This document shows, piece by piece, positions 49,630-57,691 of a stretch of 64,000 nt of DNA; the stretch's first letter is position 1; every line of letters starts with the position of its first letter. The stretch is taken from positions 248,001 through 312,000 of the forward strand of contig JAWKUK010000006.1 in the NCBI GenBank assembly GCA_041398605.1, given 5' to 3'. Both the position numbers and the translations under genes were made by a program. The DNA comes from JAWKUK01 sp041398605 (GTDB lineage: Bacteria; Planctomycetota; UBA1135; GCA-002686595). The notes under the pieces were generated by a model, which searched no databases, was not told the origin of the DNA, and was given only the letters and a program-made list of their open reading frames with translations.

Positions 49630-50715
49630 ATGCACTCACCTCGTCCCCTCGCACTCGTCACCGCGGCGCTCGTCGCTGCAGCCGCGATCGCGTTTGTCGC
49701 CCGCGAAGACGCGCCGAGGCGCGGCGGGGCGGCCCTCGGGCCCGCGCCCGGTCAGCCCGCGGGCGACGGCGCCGCGCGTGACGGCGCCGCGCTCGAGGCC
49801 GACCTCGCGCGGCTCGACGTGGGCGCGCCAGACCCGGCCCGCGACACGGCCGTCGTGGAGCCCTCCGAGGGCTCTGCGACGGCCCTCGAAGTGCGCGCCA
49901 TCGAGGCCAAGACGCGGCGCCCCGTCGAGGCGTTTTTTGTCACCGTGCTGCCCGCCGGTGTCAGCGCCCAGGGCCGCGGCGGCGTGGCCCTGGTCTCGGG
50001 CGCGCTGGTCGGCGCGCTCTCCATCGAGGTCCAAGGCCCCGAGCACGAGGCCGTCGTCCGCGCGCTCGAGCCGCCGTACGGGCCGAGCGTCACGGTCGAG
50101 CTCCCCCAGCGCACCGGGGTCCGCGGCATCGTGCGCTTCGCGGACGCGCGCCCCGCCCCCGACATCGCCCTGCGCCTGACGCCGGTCCTCGCGGAGGGGG
50201 CCGATGGCCCGCAAGCGCAGGTCGACCCCAGCGTCAGCGCGCCCAAGGCCACGTTCCCGACCCTCGCGAAGTCCGGGCCAGACGGGAGGTATCGCTTCGC
50301 GCCGCTGCCCCCGGGGCGCTATGTGGTGTCCGCCGAGCACCTCGGCCGCACCGTGGCGACCCTCGCTGAGGTCGAGGTCCGCGCGGGCTTGACGGAGCTG
50401 CCCGACGTGCGGCTCGAAGCCGGGGCGCGGCTCGAGATCGAGGCCCTCGACGCGGGCAGCCAGCCGCGGGCCGAGGCCTTGGTCGTCGTCATGCCCGCCG
50501 ATGGGGCGGCGGTGCGCCGCTACACGGACCGCGATGGGAAAGTCGTGCTCGAACCGTTGCCCCTCGGTCGTTACACCATCGTTGTGCCAGCCCAGGCCGG
50601 TATTCCAGAAGCGCGCAAGGAGCTCGAGCTCCTCGGCGGCCTCCTGCGTGAGACGTTCCGCGCCGACACCTTCGCGCCAGCCGCCGGTCGCAAGACGACC
50701 GCGGGCGGGCGCTGA
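49630..50715 (+). CDS. Membrane-anchored protein with carboxypeptidase-regulatory-like beta domains
   Basis: 361 aa. An N-terminal anchor or signal (PLALVTAALVAAAAIAFVA) is followed by a low-complexity linker and three or four Ig-like beta sandwiches of the CarboxypepD_reg type: GVRGIVRFADARPAPDIAL, GPDGRYRFAPLPPGRYVVSAEH and DRDGKVVLEPLPLGRYTIVVP. These domains are structural and usually surface-exposed; no enzyme motif is seen. The ATG at 49630 is preferred over an upstream frame beginning at 49537 because the hydrophobic segment then starts near the N-terminus. It is divergent from maf. Confidence 0.78.
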   Translation: MHSPRPLALVTAALVAAAAIAFVAREDAPRRGGAALGPAPGQPAGDGAARDGAALEADLARLDVGAPDPARDTAVVEPSEGSATALEVRAIEAKTRRPVEAFFVTVLPAGVSAQGRGGVALVSGALVGALSIEVQGPEHEAVVRALEPPYGPSVTVELPQRTGVRGIVRFADARPAPDIALRLTPVLAEGADGPQAQVDPSVSAPKATFPTLAKSGPDGRYRFAPLPPGRYVVSAEHLGRTVATLAEVEVRAGLTELPDVRLEAGARLEIEALDAGSQPRAEALVVVMPADGAAVRRYTDRDGKVVLEPLPLGRYTIVVPAQAGIPEARKELELLGGLLRETFRADTFAPAAGRKTTAGGR

Positions 50716-50780
50716 CCGCCTCCCTGTTTCTCCCAATCAGACTCGCGCCACAAGGGCCCTGCGCCCGCGACACCTCGACG

Positions 50781-52052
50781 ATGACGCCGCTCCAACGCAC
50801 CCTGATCCTCCTCACCGCGACGCTGTCGCTCGCCGCCTGCAAGGACAACGACGAGTCCACGGGCAGCGCCCCGATCATTCAGCCGCCGCCGGACCCGCAC
50901 GCGGCGCTGAACTCGATCGACACCACCGGCGCGCCGGAAGGCATCGTCGATCTCCCGGCGACGGCGCCAGCGGTGCTCACGAACGTGTTCGCGCGGTACT
51001 CGCAGACCACCATCGCCGGCGCGGGCCGCATCCACTTCCTCGCCCAGTCCGGGGTCTCCAACGAGACCCACTTCCGCGCGCGCCGCGTGCTCGAGCAGCA
51101 CCTCGCCAACGTCGCGGGCACGACCAACGGCGCCGACAAGAGCGCGGTCCGCGCCGCGATCGCGACGGCCGACACCGCGTTTGTCCTCTTCCGCGACGCA
51201 GCGTCCGCGGATCCGACGCTGCCCGCAGTCGTCGCGTTCCGTGATGCCTTCCCCGGCTTCGGGCAGCTCATCGCGACGGACGCGATCGTCGAAGGGTCGC
51301 CCGAGTACATGGCGATCGCGCCGGCGTACGACGCGACGCTGTCCTCGACGGCGCGCTTCGCGTTGAACGCCGCGGGCACATCGCTCGATGCGTTCCGCGG
51401 CGAGCTCGTAACGCGCGAGGCGGCGGCGGAATCGGCGCTGCTCTACGTCCCCGACAGCAACACGCAAGACGTCGCCGGTGACTTCATGGCGCGCACGCTG
51501 GAGGTGTATTACGGCATCTGGGGCCACGACCCGCTCGGCAACGGGCACGCGGGGGCGAGCGACGACTATGCGTTCCACACGCGCGCCGCGATGGAGACGG
51601 GCGACCCAGCGACGTTCGCGCTGATCGAGTCGTTCTTCGCGCCGTTCCACACGTATCCGGCCTTCCTGACGGACGGCTTCACCGGGACGTTCGAGTCCGC
51701 CTTCGACGTGAACACGCCTTACACCCACCGCTCGCGTTATCTGACGAAGGTCGGCCTGCGGGGCAGCGTCGGCGCGCGGATCAATGGCAACGCGCTCGGC
51801 GGCACCTACCAAGGCGGCCTCGGCGACGACGACTTCATGGGCGGCGCCGGCGACGACTTCATCGAGGGTGGCAGCACGGTCGACTTCGACCGCGCCTTCT
51901 ACAGCGGCCCGGCCTCCGAGTACCTCGTGGCACCGTCGCCGTTCGGCGGCGGCGCGACGCAGGTGCTCGATACGAACCTGAACCGCGACGGAACGGACCA
52001 GATCCGCTTCGTGGAGCAGCTCGTCTTCTCTGACATGACGATCGACCTGTGA
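50781..52052 (+). CDS. Exported lipoprotein with a short RTX-like segment, function unknown
   Basis: 423 aa. Lipoprotein signal MTPLQRTLILLTATLSLAAC with Cys20. The middle (about 60-325) is mostly helical, with His/Asp/Glu-rich stretches such as YGIWGHDPLGNGHAGASDDYAFH. Near the C-terminus GGLGDDDFMGGAGDDFIEGG reads like two hemolysin-type Ca2+-binding nonapeptides, followed by FDRAFYSGPASEYLV, a usual RTX continuation. Normal RTX proteins are type I-secreted; here a lipoprotein signal is combined with the motif. I do not recognise the helical domain. A strong hairpin terminator follows the stop by 4 bases. Confidence 0.78.
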   Translation: MTPLQRTLILLTATLSLAACKDNDESTGSAPIIQPPPDPHAALNSIDTTGAPEGIVDLPATAPAVLTNVFARYSQTTIAGAGRIHFLAQSGVSNETHFRARRVLEQHLANVAGTTNGADKSAVRAAIATADTAFVLFRDAASADPTLPAVVAFRDAFPGFGQLIATDAIVEGSPEYMAIAPAYDATLSSTARFALNAAGTSLDAFRGELVTREAAAESALLYVPDSNTQDVAGDFMARTLEVYYGIWGHDPLGNGHAGASDDYAFHTRAAMETGDPATFALIESFFAPFHTYPAFLTDGFTGTFESAFDVNTPYTHRSRYLTKVGLRGSVGARINGNALGGTYQGGLGDDDFMGGAGDDFIEGGSTVDFDRAFYSGPASEYLVAPSPFGGGATQVLDTNLNRDGTDQIRFVEQLVFSDMTIDL

Positions 52053-52055
52053 TCG

Positions 52056-52099
52056 AGCGCCGGCCGGGGTCGGGACGTCCCGACCCCGGCCAGGGCGCT
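52056..52099. terminator. Bidirectional hairpin terminator between convergent genes
   Basis: A perfect 30-base palindrome at 52062-52091 (arms GGCCGGGGTCGGGAC and its complement). It is extended outside by AGCGCC (52056-52061) pairing with GGCGCT (52094-52099) past a two-base bulge. It fills the 52-base gap between two convergent stops. Confidence 0.75.
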
Positions 52100-52104
52100 G
52101 CGCC

Positions 52105-52755
52105 TCACTTCCGGTACGCGATCATCAAGTTGCGAACCTGGACCAACGGCCCGATCGAGTAGCCGGCGATCAGCGGCGTATCGCCGAGGTGGATCACGTA
52201 GGCCAACAGGAGCGAGTTCCCGGCGAGGCTGAGCCACCAGAACACGCGCGGGAAATAAGCCTCACCGCGCCGCTCGCTCGTCAGCCACTGCACGATGAAG
52301 CGCGAGCTCCAGATCGCGGTCCCGAGCATCGCGACCACGGTCCAATAGCGCTGATCGCCGACCGGCACCTTCAGGTGGGACAGGTTGGTGCCGACGACGA
52401 GGCCCCAGCCAGCGATCGCGATCACGATCGTCCACACGAGCGACGCCGGCTTCCTGTCAGACGCGCCGCGGCCCAGCGACAAATTGCGGACGTAGATCCC
52501 GAGCACGAGCAGGTAGCTCAGCATCAGGATCGGCTCGCCGATGAGCCAGGTGTAGGTCGCCAGGAGCACGGCGCCGAACACCGAGAGCCACCAAAAGATC
52601 CGCGGCGCCTCGGTGCGCCCCGAGCGCTCGCTCTTGAACCACTGGATCAAGAAGCGTGAGAAGTAGCAGGCGTTGCCGATCCAGGCGAGGACCTGCCCGG
52701 TGGGTGAGGCCTGCCCTGCGACGAGGGGGAGCGACGCGACGAAGAGGGCGACCAA
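52105..52755 (-). CDS. Tandem LAB_N-domain inner-membrane protein
   Basis: 216 aa, about six membrane helices arranged as two copies of the short domain found at the N-terminus of lipid-A-disaccharide synthase (LAB_N). The copies align: ACYFSRFLIQWFKSERSGRTEAPRIFWWLS in the first half and SSRFIVQWLTSERRGEAYFPRVFWWLS in the second. No glycosyltransferase part is attached. Stand-alone LAB_N proteins are known, but their role in lipid A or envelope metabolism is not established. The start at 52755 gives MVALFVASLPLVAG, a reasonable first helix. Confidence 0.85.
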   Translation of the reverse strand: MVALFVASLPLVAGQASPTGQVLAWIGNACYFSRFLIQWFKSERSGRTEAPRIFWWLSVFGAVLLATYTWLIGEPILMLSYLLVLGIYVRNLSLGRGASDRKPASLVWTIVIAIAGWGLVVGTNLSHLKVPVGDQRYWTVVAMLGTAIWSSRFIVQWLTSERRGEAYFPRVFWWLSLAGNSLLLAYVIHLGDTPLIAGYSIGPLVQVRNLMIAYRK

Positions 52756-52832
52756 AGCGGCGCCAGGATACGCGCGGCGTCATGGATCGGGAGGTGCAAA
52801 CAGGCCCCCGGGGACACTACCCTCAGCGGAGT

Positions 52833-54086
52833 ATGACGACCGCGACTCATTCCGAACTGTCCTCCCGTCCGCGCAGCGGCGGCGCAGGCGCCCGTGCCGC
52901 TGCGCTCCGTGGCGCGCTGCTGGGCATGCTCGCGCTCGCGACCAGCTGTCGCGTGTACCCCCCCGTCGGCGACCAGACGCAGGTCAAGGTCGACTACGGG
53001 CGGCCGCTCCCCGTCGGCGCCGACGCCCTCCTGGCGCTCGGGCCGAACGAGGCCAAGCCCGACCTGCGCAGCGCGTGGATCCAGCGCGCAGAGCTCCTGC
53101 CCGCGCTCGAACACTCGCTCGACTGGACCCAGCGCAAGCACGCCGCGCGCTTCTTCCCGCAAGCCGGCATCACGCACGCCCGCGCGCTCGCCAGCCTGCA
53201 ACGATTCCGCGAGCTGCTCTCGTCCGCGGGCAGCGCTGACGCGTTTGCTGCGGCCGTCGACGCGGAGTTCCAGGTGTACAAGAGCGCCGGCTGGGACGGC
53301 CAAGGCGGCGGCGTCCTGTTCACCGGCTATTGCACGCCGATCCTCAAGGGCTCGCTGTCCGCGAGCGCGGCGTACGCGCACCCGCTCTACGCGCTGCCCG
53401 AGGACCTCGCCAAGGCGGCGGACGGCCGTATCCTCGGGCGCCGCATCGGCGAGCGCTTCGAGCCGTACCCCACGCGGCGCGCGATCGAAGCGAGCGCGCT
53501 CCTCGCGAACCGCGGGTTGGAGCTCGTTTGGCTCGCCGATCCGATCGACGCCTACATCGCGCACGTCAACGGCTCCGCGGTGATCGAGCTGCCCGACGGC
53601 TCGCAGATGAAGCTCGGCTACGCGGGCAAGAACGGGCGCGACTACACGTCCCTCGGCAAGGAGCTCATCGCCGCGGGCGAGGTGCCCGCCGACCGCATGA
53701 ACTTGACCGCGATCCGCTCCTGGGCGCGCTCCAACCCAGGCAAGGTCGAGGACTTCCTCCTGCGCAATGACAGCTACGTGTTCTTCACGCCGATCAGCGG
53801 CAACCCGCACGGCAGCCTCGATGTGCCGGTGACGGGCATGCGCACGGTCGCGACCGACAAGTCGCTCTTCCCGCGCGGCGCGATCACCTTCGTCGACGCC
53901 GCGCTGCCGACCTCCGGCGGCCCCGTGCGGCCGCTGCGGCAGGTCATGTTCGACCAGGACACGGGCGGCGCGATCCGGACCGCCGGTCGCGCGGACCTCT
54001 ACGTCGGCGTCGGCCCGGAGGCCGAGCGCATCTCTGGCGCCACGCAGGCGGCAGGGCAGCTCTACTACTACTTCCTGAAGCGCTGA
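52833..54086 (+). CDS. mltA: Lytic murein transglycosylase A (MltA)
   Basis: 417 aa outer-membrane-type lipoprotein that cuts peptidoglycan with formation of 1,6-anhydromuropeptides. The lipobox is LLGMLALATSC with Cys39. The MltA core includes FTGYCTPILKGS, LVWLADPIDAYIAHVNGSA, ELPDGSQMKLGYAGKNGRDYTSLGKE and NDSYVFFTP. The C-terminal 3D domain reads MFDQDTGGAIRTAGRADLYVG, whose Asp is the catalytic residue in E. coli MltA. The start ATG at 52833 is divergent from the LAB_N gene, 77 bases apart. A MOSC protein gene follows after one base. Confidence 0.94.
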   Translation: MTTATHSELSSRPRSGGAGARAAALRGALLGMLALATSCRVYPPVGDQTQVKVDYGRPLPVGADALLALGPNEAKPDLRSAWIQRAELLPALEHSLDWTQRKHAARFFPQAGITHARALASLQRFRELLSSAGSADAFAAAVDAEFQVYKSAGWDGQGGGVLFTGYCTPILKGSLSASAAYAHPLYALPEDLAKAADGRILGRRIGERFEPYPTRRAIEASALLANRGLELVWLADPIDAYIAHVNGSAVIELPDGSQMKLGYAGKNGRDYTSLGKELIAAGEVPADRMNLTAIRSWARSNPGKVEDFLLRNDSYVFFTPISGNPHGSLDVPVTGMRTVATDKSLFPRGAITFVDAALPTSGGPVRPLRQVMFDQDTGGAIRTAGRADLYVGVGPEAERISGATQAAGQLYYYFLKR

Positions 54087-54087
54087 C

Positions 54088-54600
54088 GTGAGCCACGAGC
54101 TCGACCCAGCGGCGCGGGGCGCCGACGGAGGCGACGCGCCGCTGCAGTCCGGCGTCGTCGTCGCCGTGTGCGTCGGGCCAGGCGGCATCCCAAAGCAGCC
54201 CGTGCCGAGCGCGCGCGTCCTCGCGCTCGGCCTCGAAGGGGACGCGCACCGCTTCCGGCTGCACGGCGGCGCGAACCGCGCGGTGTGCGTCTTCAGCGTC
54301 GAGGACTACGCGGCGCTGCAACGGGACGGGGTCGACGTGGAGCCGCCCGGCGCGTTTGGCGAGAACCTCACGACGGAGGGCCTCGACAACACCCAGCTTC
54401 GGCCGGGCATGCGCCTCCGGGTGGGCGCCGAAGTGGTGCTGGAGATCTTCGATGTGCGCGAGCCCTGCGGGACGCTGAAGTCGATCGATCGGCGCTTCCC
54501 GAACTTGATGGTCGGTCGTAGCGGGTGGATGTGCCGCGTCCTGACCGAGGGCGTCGTGACCGTCGGCGACACGATCACGGCCCTCCGCGCGCGGCCCTGA
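54088..54600 (+). CDS. MOSC-domain protein
   Basis: 170 aa stand-alone MOSC protein. It has the conserved GDAHRFRLHGGANRAVCVFSVEDY segment, GAFGENLTTEGLD, and the Cys in FDVREPCGTLKSID that defines the family and is proposed to carry sulfur or bind molybdopterin. Stand-alone members (YiiM/YuaD-like) reduce N-hydroxylated compounds or transfer sulfur. The GTG start lies 1 base after the mltA stop, so the genes are cotranscribed, although no functional link is apparent. Confidence 0.88.
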   Translation: MSHELDPAARGADGGDAPLQSGVVVAVCVGPGGIPKQPVPSARVLALGLEGDAHRFRLHGGANRAVCVFSVEDYAALQRDGVDVEPPGAFGENLTTEGLDNTQLRPGMRLRVGAEVVLEIFDVREPCGTLKSIDRRFPNLMVGRSGWMCRVLTEGVVTVGDTITALRARP

Positions 54601-54707
54601 ACCCAAGTTGGCGCGGCGTGTCCCCGTCCGAGGCGCGCGCCGAGGTTCCCGAGTCAGGACATTCGCGAGATCGCGGGCAGCGGCTCTCACCTCCGAGGGA
54701 ACGCTCC

Positions 54708-54896
54708 ATGACCCGCACTGAGAAGCTCGTCACCGCCATCGTCCTGTCCGTCAACCTGTCCGTCGGCTACTTCTTGATCTCGCGCTCCGACTTCACATCG
54801 CTCGTGAAGGGCCATGCGCCGCAGCCGGCGGAGGTCGCCGCGCTGAGCCCGGCGCCAGGCCTCCTCGATGCGCCGCTCACGGCGCAGAACGAGTGA
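54708..54896 (+). CDS. Small single-span membrane protein
   Basis: 62 aa, unrecognised. MTRTEKLVTAIVLSVNLSVGYFLI gives one membrane helix (about 7-25) with a short cytoplasmic head, followed by a soluble tail of 37 residues rich in Pro and Ala. A GAGGGA ribosome-binding sequence ends 7 bases before the ATG. The reading frame is open upstream, but those residues are Arg-rich and lie across the MOSC stop. Support is moderate and rests on the ribosome site, helix and G/C third positions. Confidence 0.55.
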   Translation: MTRTEKLVTAIVLSVNLSVGYFLISRSDFTSLVKGHAPQPAEVAALSPAPGLLDAPLTAQNE

Positions 54897-54982
54897 GGGG
54901 CGGCTGACCCGCCAGAAGCGCGCGCGAGCATTCGCGCCCGCGCGCCCAATGGGCTACCCTCCGCCCGCCCGGAGGGCGCAGC

Positions 54983-55222
54983 ATGTCCGAATTCGAAGTC
55001 GTCTCGTATTCCGTCGAACCCGTCGAGGGTGACGACCAGATCGCGATCACCATCCACGCGTCCGACGGGAACAAGTGGGAGTACGGCGTGCCGTTCAACC
55101 CCGCCTCCGGTCGCTTCACGTTCGAGGAGCGTGACGTGCTCGCCGCCGACTTCGGCGATGAGTTCGTCGAAGAGCTCGAGGTGAAGATCGAGGCCGCGGT
55201 GCGCGCGGCGCTCGGCAAGTAG
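54983..55222 (+). CDS. Small acidic protein of unknown function, paralogue of 6662-6895
   Basis: 79 aa with no signal or membrane segment. Beta-rich half (VVSYSVEPVEGDDQIAITIHA, WEYGVPFNPASGRFTF) and acidic helix (EERDVLAADFGDEFVEELEVK). It matches the 77-residue protein at the head of the nucleoside-salvage operon along its whole length. A GGAGG ribosome site is 7 bases ahead of the ATG. The family name and function are unknown to me; two copies in 64 kb show that it is a real, retained family. Confidence 0.78.
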   Translation: MSEFEVVSYSVEPVEGDDQIAITIHASDGNKWEYGVPFNPASGRFTFEERDVLAADFGDEFVEELEVKIEAAVRAALGK

Positions 55223-55325
55223 GGCGCGCCGGCGCGCGGAGCGGCTCGCTGTGGGCTCGCGCTGCGTCGCGCGAGCAGCCGGTGGTGAATCTGCGCTACG
55301 CAGAGCGCTGCTCGTCGGCTGCAGG

Positions 55326-56339
55326 TCAAGGCGCGTCTGGCGGCGCGCGCAAGGCCTCGAGCCGTCCACGCTCGTCCCCGACGAGCGGCAGCGCGAGCCC
55401 GTGCTCGAGGATCTGTGCAGCTCCGGCGGGATCGCCTGAGGCCTGAAGGACGGAGACGAGGACGATGATCGCGTCGACGTCGCCCGGGTCGAGCTCGACC
55501 GCGCGCCGGGCGGGCAGCTTGGCGTCGAGGGGCGCGCCGCGCGCGAGCAGCAGGCTCGCAGAGACGCGGTGCAAGCGGCTGTCGTTCGGCTGTTGTGACT
55601 GGGCCGCCTGGAGCCAGGCTTGGGCGTCATCGAGCAGCGCTGGCGGCGCGTCCTCGCTCGCCAAGAGCGCGCGCGCGAGCCGCAGGGCGTCCTTCGGCTC
55701 GGGCGTCAGGGAGGCGTAGGCGACGCGGAAGGCCGCGCAGGCTTCGTCGAGCTCACCGAGGTTAAGGGACGCGCGCGCCAGCTCGAGCCACGTCTCTGGC
55801 GTCGCGGAGTCGCCGAGCGACTTCGCGTCCGGGACCCCTGCGGCGAGGCGCGTCGCGCTGCGGACCGTGGCGATGGCGCGCTCGTCCTCGCCGCTCTGGC
55901 GATAGAGCTGCGCGAGGCCCGTCGCGGCCCGGGTATCGCTTGGGTCGAGGGCGAGCGCAGCCTCGAACGACGCGCGCGCCGGGGCCGCCTCGCCATCAGC
56001 GAGCTGCAGCGCGCCGAGCTCCGTCAAGAGCGGGGCGTCGCCGCCGAAGCGCGCGACCTGCGAGCGCAAGAGCCCCTTCGCGCCCGCGCGGTCACCGTTC
56101 GCGGCGATCGCGCGCGCGGCCTCTCGCGCGGCCTCCGAATCGACGTAACCCGAGCGCATCCAGAGCTCGTGCCAAAGCCGCGCCGCGCGCGGCCAATCCG
56201 CGACGCGGCTCGCGATCCGCGCCGCTTCGCGCGCGTCGACGTCCCCGGCGCCGCCCGCTCGGCACGCGGTGAGGACCAGTGCGACCGCGCAGGCGAGCAA
56301 GAGGCCGGGGTGTGGGAGGCGAGGGCTCGGAGGCGTCAT
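55326..56339 (-). CDS. TPR-repeat lipoprotein
   Basis: 337 aa. Lipoprotein signal with Cys26 (LLLACAVALVLTAC). The mature part is TPR-like throughout: WPRAARLWHELWMRSGYVDS, APARASFEAALALDPSDTRA, ATGLAQLYRQSGEDERAIAT, ELDEACAAFRVAYASLTP and LPARRAVELDPGDVDAIIVL. Such proteins act as periplasmic or outer-membrane scaffolds; the partner is unknown. The ATG at 56339 is used because the longer open frame places the signal far inside. Divergent from the MoxR gene. Confidence 0.85.
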   Translation of the reverse strand: MTPPSPRLPHPGLLLACAVALVLTACRAGGAGDVDAREAARIASRVADWPRAARLWHELWMRSGYVDSEAAREAARAIAANGDRAGAKGLLRSQVARFGGDAPLLTELGALQLADGEAAPARASFEAALALDPSDTRAATGLAQLYRQSGEDERAIATVRSATRLAAGVPDAKSLGDSATPETWLELARASLNLGELDEACAAFRVAYASLTPEPKDALRLARALLASEDAPPALLDDAQAWLQAAQSQQPNDSRLHRVSASLLLARGAPLDAKLPARRAVELDPGDVDAIIVLVSVLQASGDPAGAAQILEHGLALPLVGDERGRLEALRAPPDAP

Positions 56340-56610
56340 ACGAGGGTGGGGTCTCTGGGTCGCGCGCGGGCAGTGTGGCAATCGGAACCGGGGCGGAGCC
56401 CGCTGGACGCCCGAACCAAGCGAAACCTGCCCCAAATCCCTGCGGGCCCGCCGACGGCGCGCGACCCGGTGCGAGTTGCGCGGCGGGTCGCGCCCCATCG
56501 GCGCAGGCTCTCTGGCAAGATGTGGCGCTCTGCCAGCACGCGAGCCGAGGGGCTGCGCGGCTCGCGCGGCGCCTGCCGCCCCAGGCTTCGACACCCGACA
56601 CACCGCCCTG

Positions 56611-57639
56611 ATGCCCCGACCTGATCCGTCCTCCGCGCCGGACGTCGCTGCGCTCGAAGAGCGCATCGAGCGCTGCCGCGCCTCGCTCCGTGCGCTCTCC
56701 AAGCGCCTCGACGCGCAAGTGCTCGGGCAGCGGGACGTCATCAAGAACCTGATCTACGCGGTGCTCGCGGGCGGGCACGTGCTGCTCGAAGGTGCGCCGG
56801 GGCTCGGCAAGACGACCCTCGCGCACGCCCTCGCGGAGGCGCTCGAGCTGACGTTCCGCCGCGTGCAGTTCACGCCCGATCTGATGCCCTCGGACGTGCT
56901 CGGCGCCCGCGTCCTGCACGTCGCCGAGGACGGGTCAAGGCGCTTCGAGTTCGAGCCGGGTCCGATCTTCACCCACGTGCTGCTCGCCGACGAGATCAAC
57001 CGCGCGACGCCGCGCACGCAGGCGGCGCTCTTGGAGGCGATGCAGGAGCGCCAAGTGACGCTGCACGGCGCGACGCACAAGCTGGACGAGCCGTTCCTCG
57101 TCATCGCGACGCAGAACCCGCTCGAGATGGAGGGGACCTACCCGCTGCCCGAGGCGCAGCTGGACCGCTTCTTGTTCGAGCTGTTCCTGGAGCTGCCCGA
57201 CGAGCGCGCGCTCGTCGAGGTCCTCTCGGCGACGACGGGTGCTGCGCGGACCAAAGAGCCTGCGACGCTCTCGCGTGCGGACCTCTTGGACGCACGCGCG
57301 CTCGTCCGGCAGCTACCTGCGCCATCCCCAGTCGTCGAGCTCGTAGCGCGCCTGATCCTCGCGACCCACCCCGAGTCGCGGCTCGCCCCCGATGCAGTCC
57401 GCGCGCACGCGCGCTTCGGCGCGAGCCCCCGCGGCGGCCAGTCCATCCTCCTCGCTGCCAAGGCGAGGGCGCTCCTCGACGGCCGGGTGCACGTCACCGC
57501 AGACGACGTCGCCGCCCTCGCAGCCCCGGCCTTGCGCCACCGCATCGCGCTCAACTACGAAGGCGAGGCCGCCGGAGCGCGCCCCGACGACCTCGTCGCT
57601 GCGGCGCTGGGCGCCGCCCAAAAACGCGCGAGCCGCTGA
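56611..57639 (+). CDS. MoxR-family AAA+ ATPase
   Basis: 342 aa. A helical leader (10-35) is followed by VLGQRDVIKNLIYAVLAGGHVLLEGAPGLGKTTLAHAL with Walker A at 61-68. FTPDLMPSDVLG is the MoxR loop, HVLLADEINRATPRTQAALLEAMQERQVT contains Walker B and sensor regions, FLVIATQNPLEMEGTYPLPEAQLDRF is sensor 1 with the arginine finger, and a C-terminal lid ends ALNYEGEAAGARPDDL. These ATPases act as chaperones for metal insertion or complex assembly, usually with a VWA-domain partner; none is encoded alongside. The start ATG at 56611 follows a 270-base divergent region. Confidence 0.93.
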   Translation: MPRPDPSSAPDVAALEERIERCRASLRALSKRLDAQVLGQRDVIKNLIYAVLAGGHVLLEGAPGLGKTTLAHALAEALELTFRRVQFTPDLMPSDVLGARVLHVAEDGSRRFEFEPGPIFTHVLLADEINRATPRTQAALLEAMQERQVTLHGATHKLDEPFLVIATQNPLEMEGTYPLPEAQLDRFLFELFLELPDERALVEVLSATTGAARTKEPATLSRADLLDARALVRQLPAPSPVVELVARLILATHPESRLAPDAVRAHARFGASPRGGQSILLAAKARALLDGRVHVTADDVAALAAPALRHRIALNYEGEAAGARPDDLVAAALGAAQKRASR

Positions 57640-57687
57640 GCGCTCGCGCTGCTGGGCGCGCGGCACTTGCTGCAACGCGCTCAGCGG
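57633..57687. terminator. Inverted repeat between convergent genes, probable bidirectional terminator
   Basis: CCGCTGAGCGC (57633-57643) pairs perfectly with GCGCTCAGCGG (57677-57687) over a 33-base GC-rich loop. The left arm covers the MoxR stop and the right arm ends 5 bases from the S9 peptidase stop. No T-run is present. Confidence 0.5.
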
Positions 57688-57691
57688 AGCC

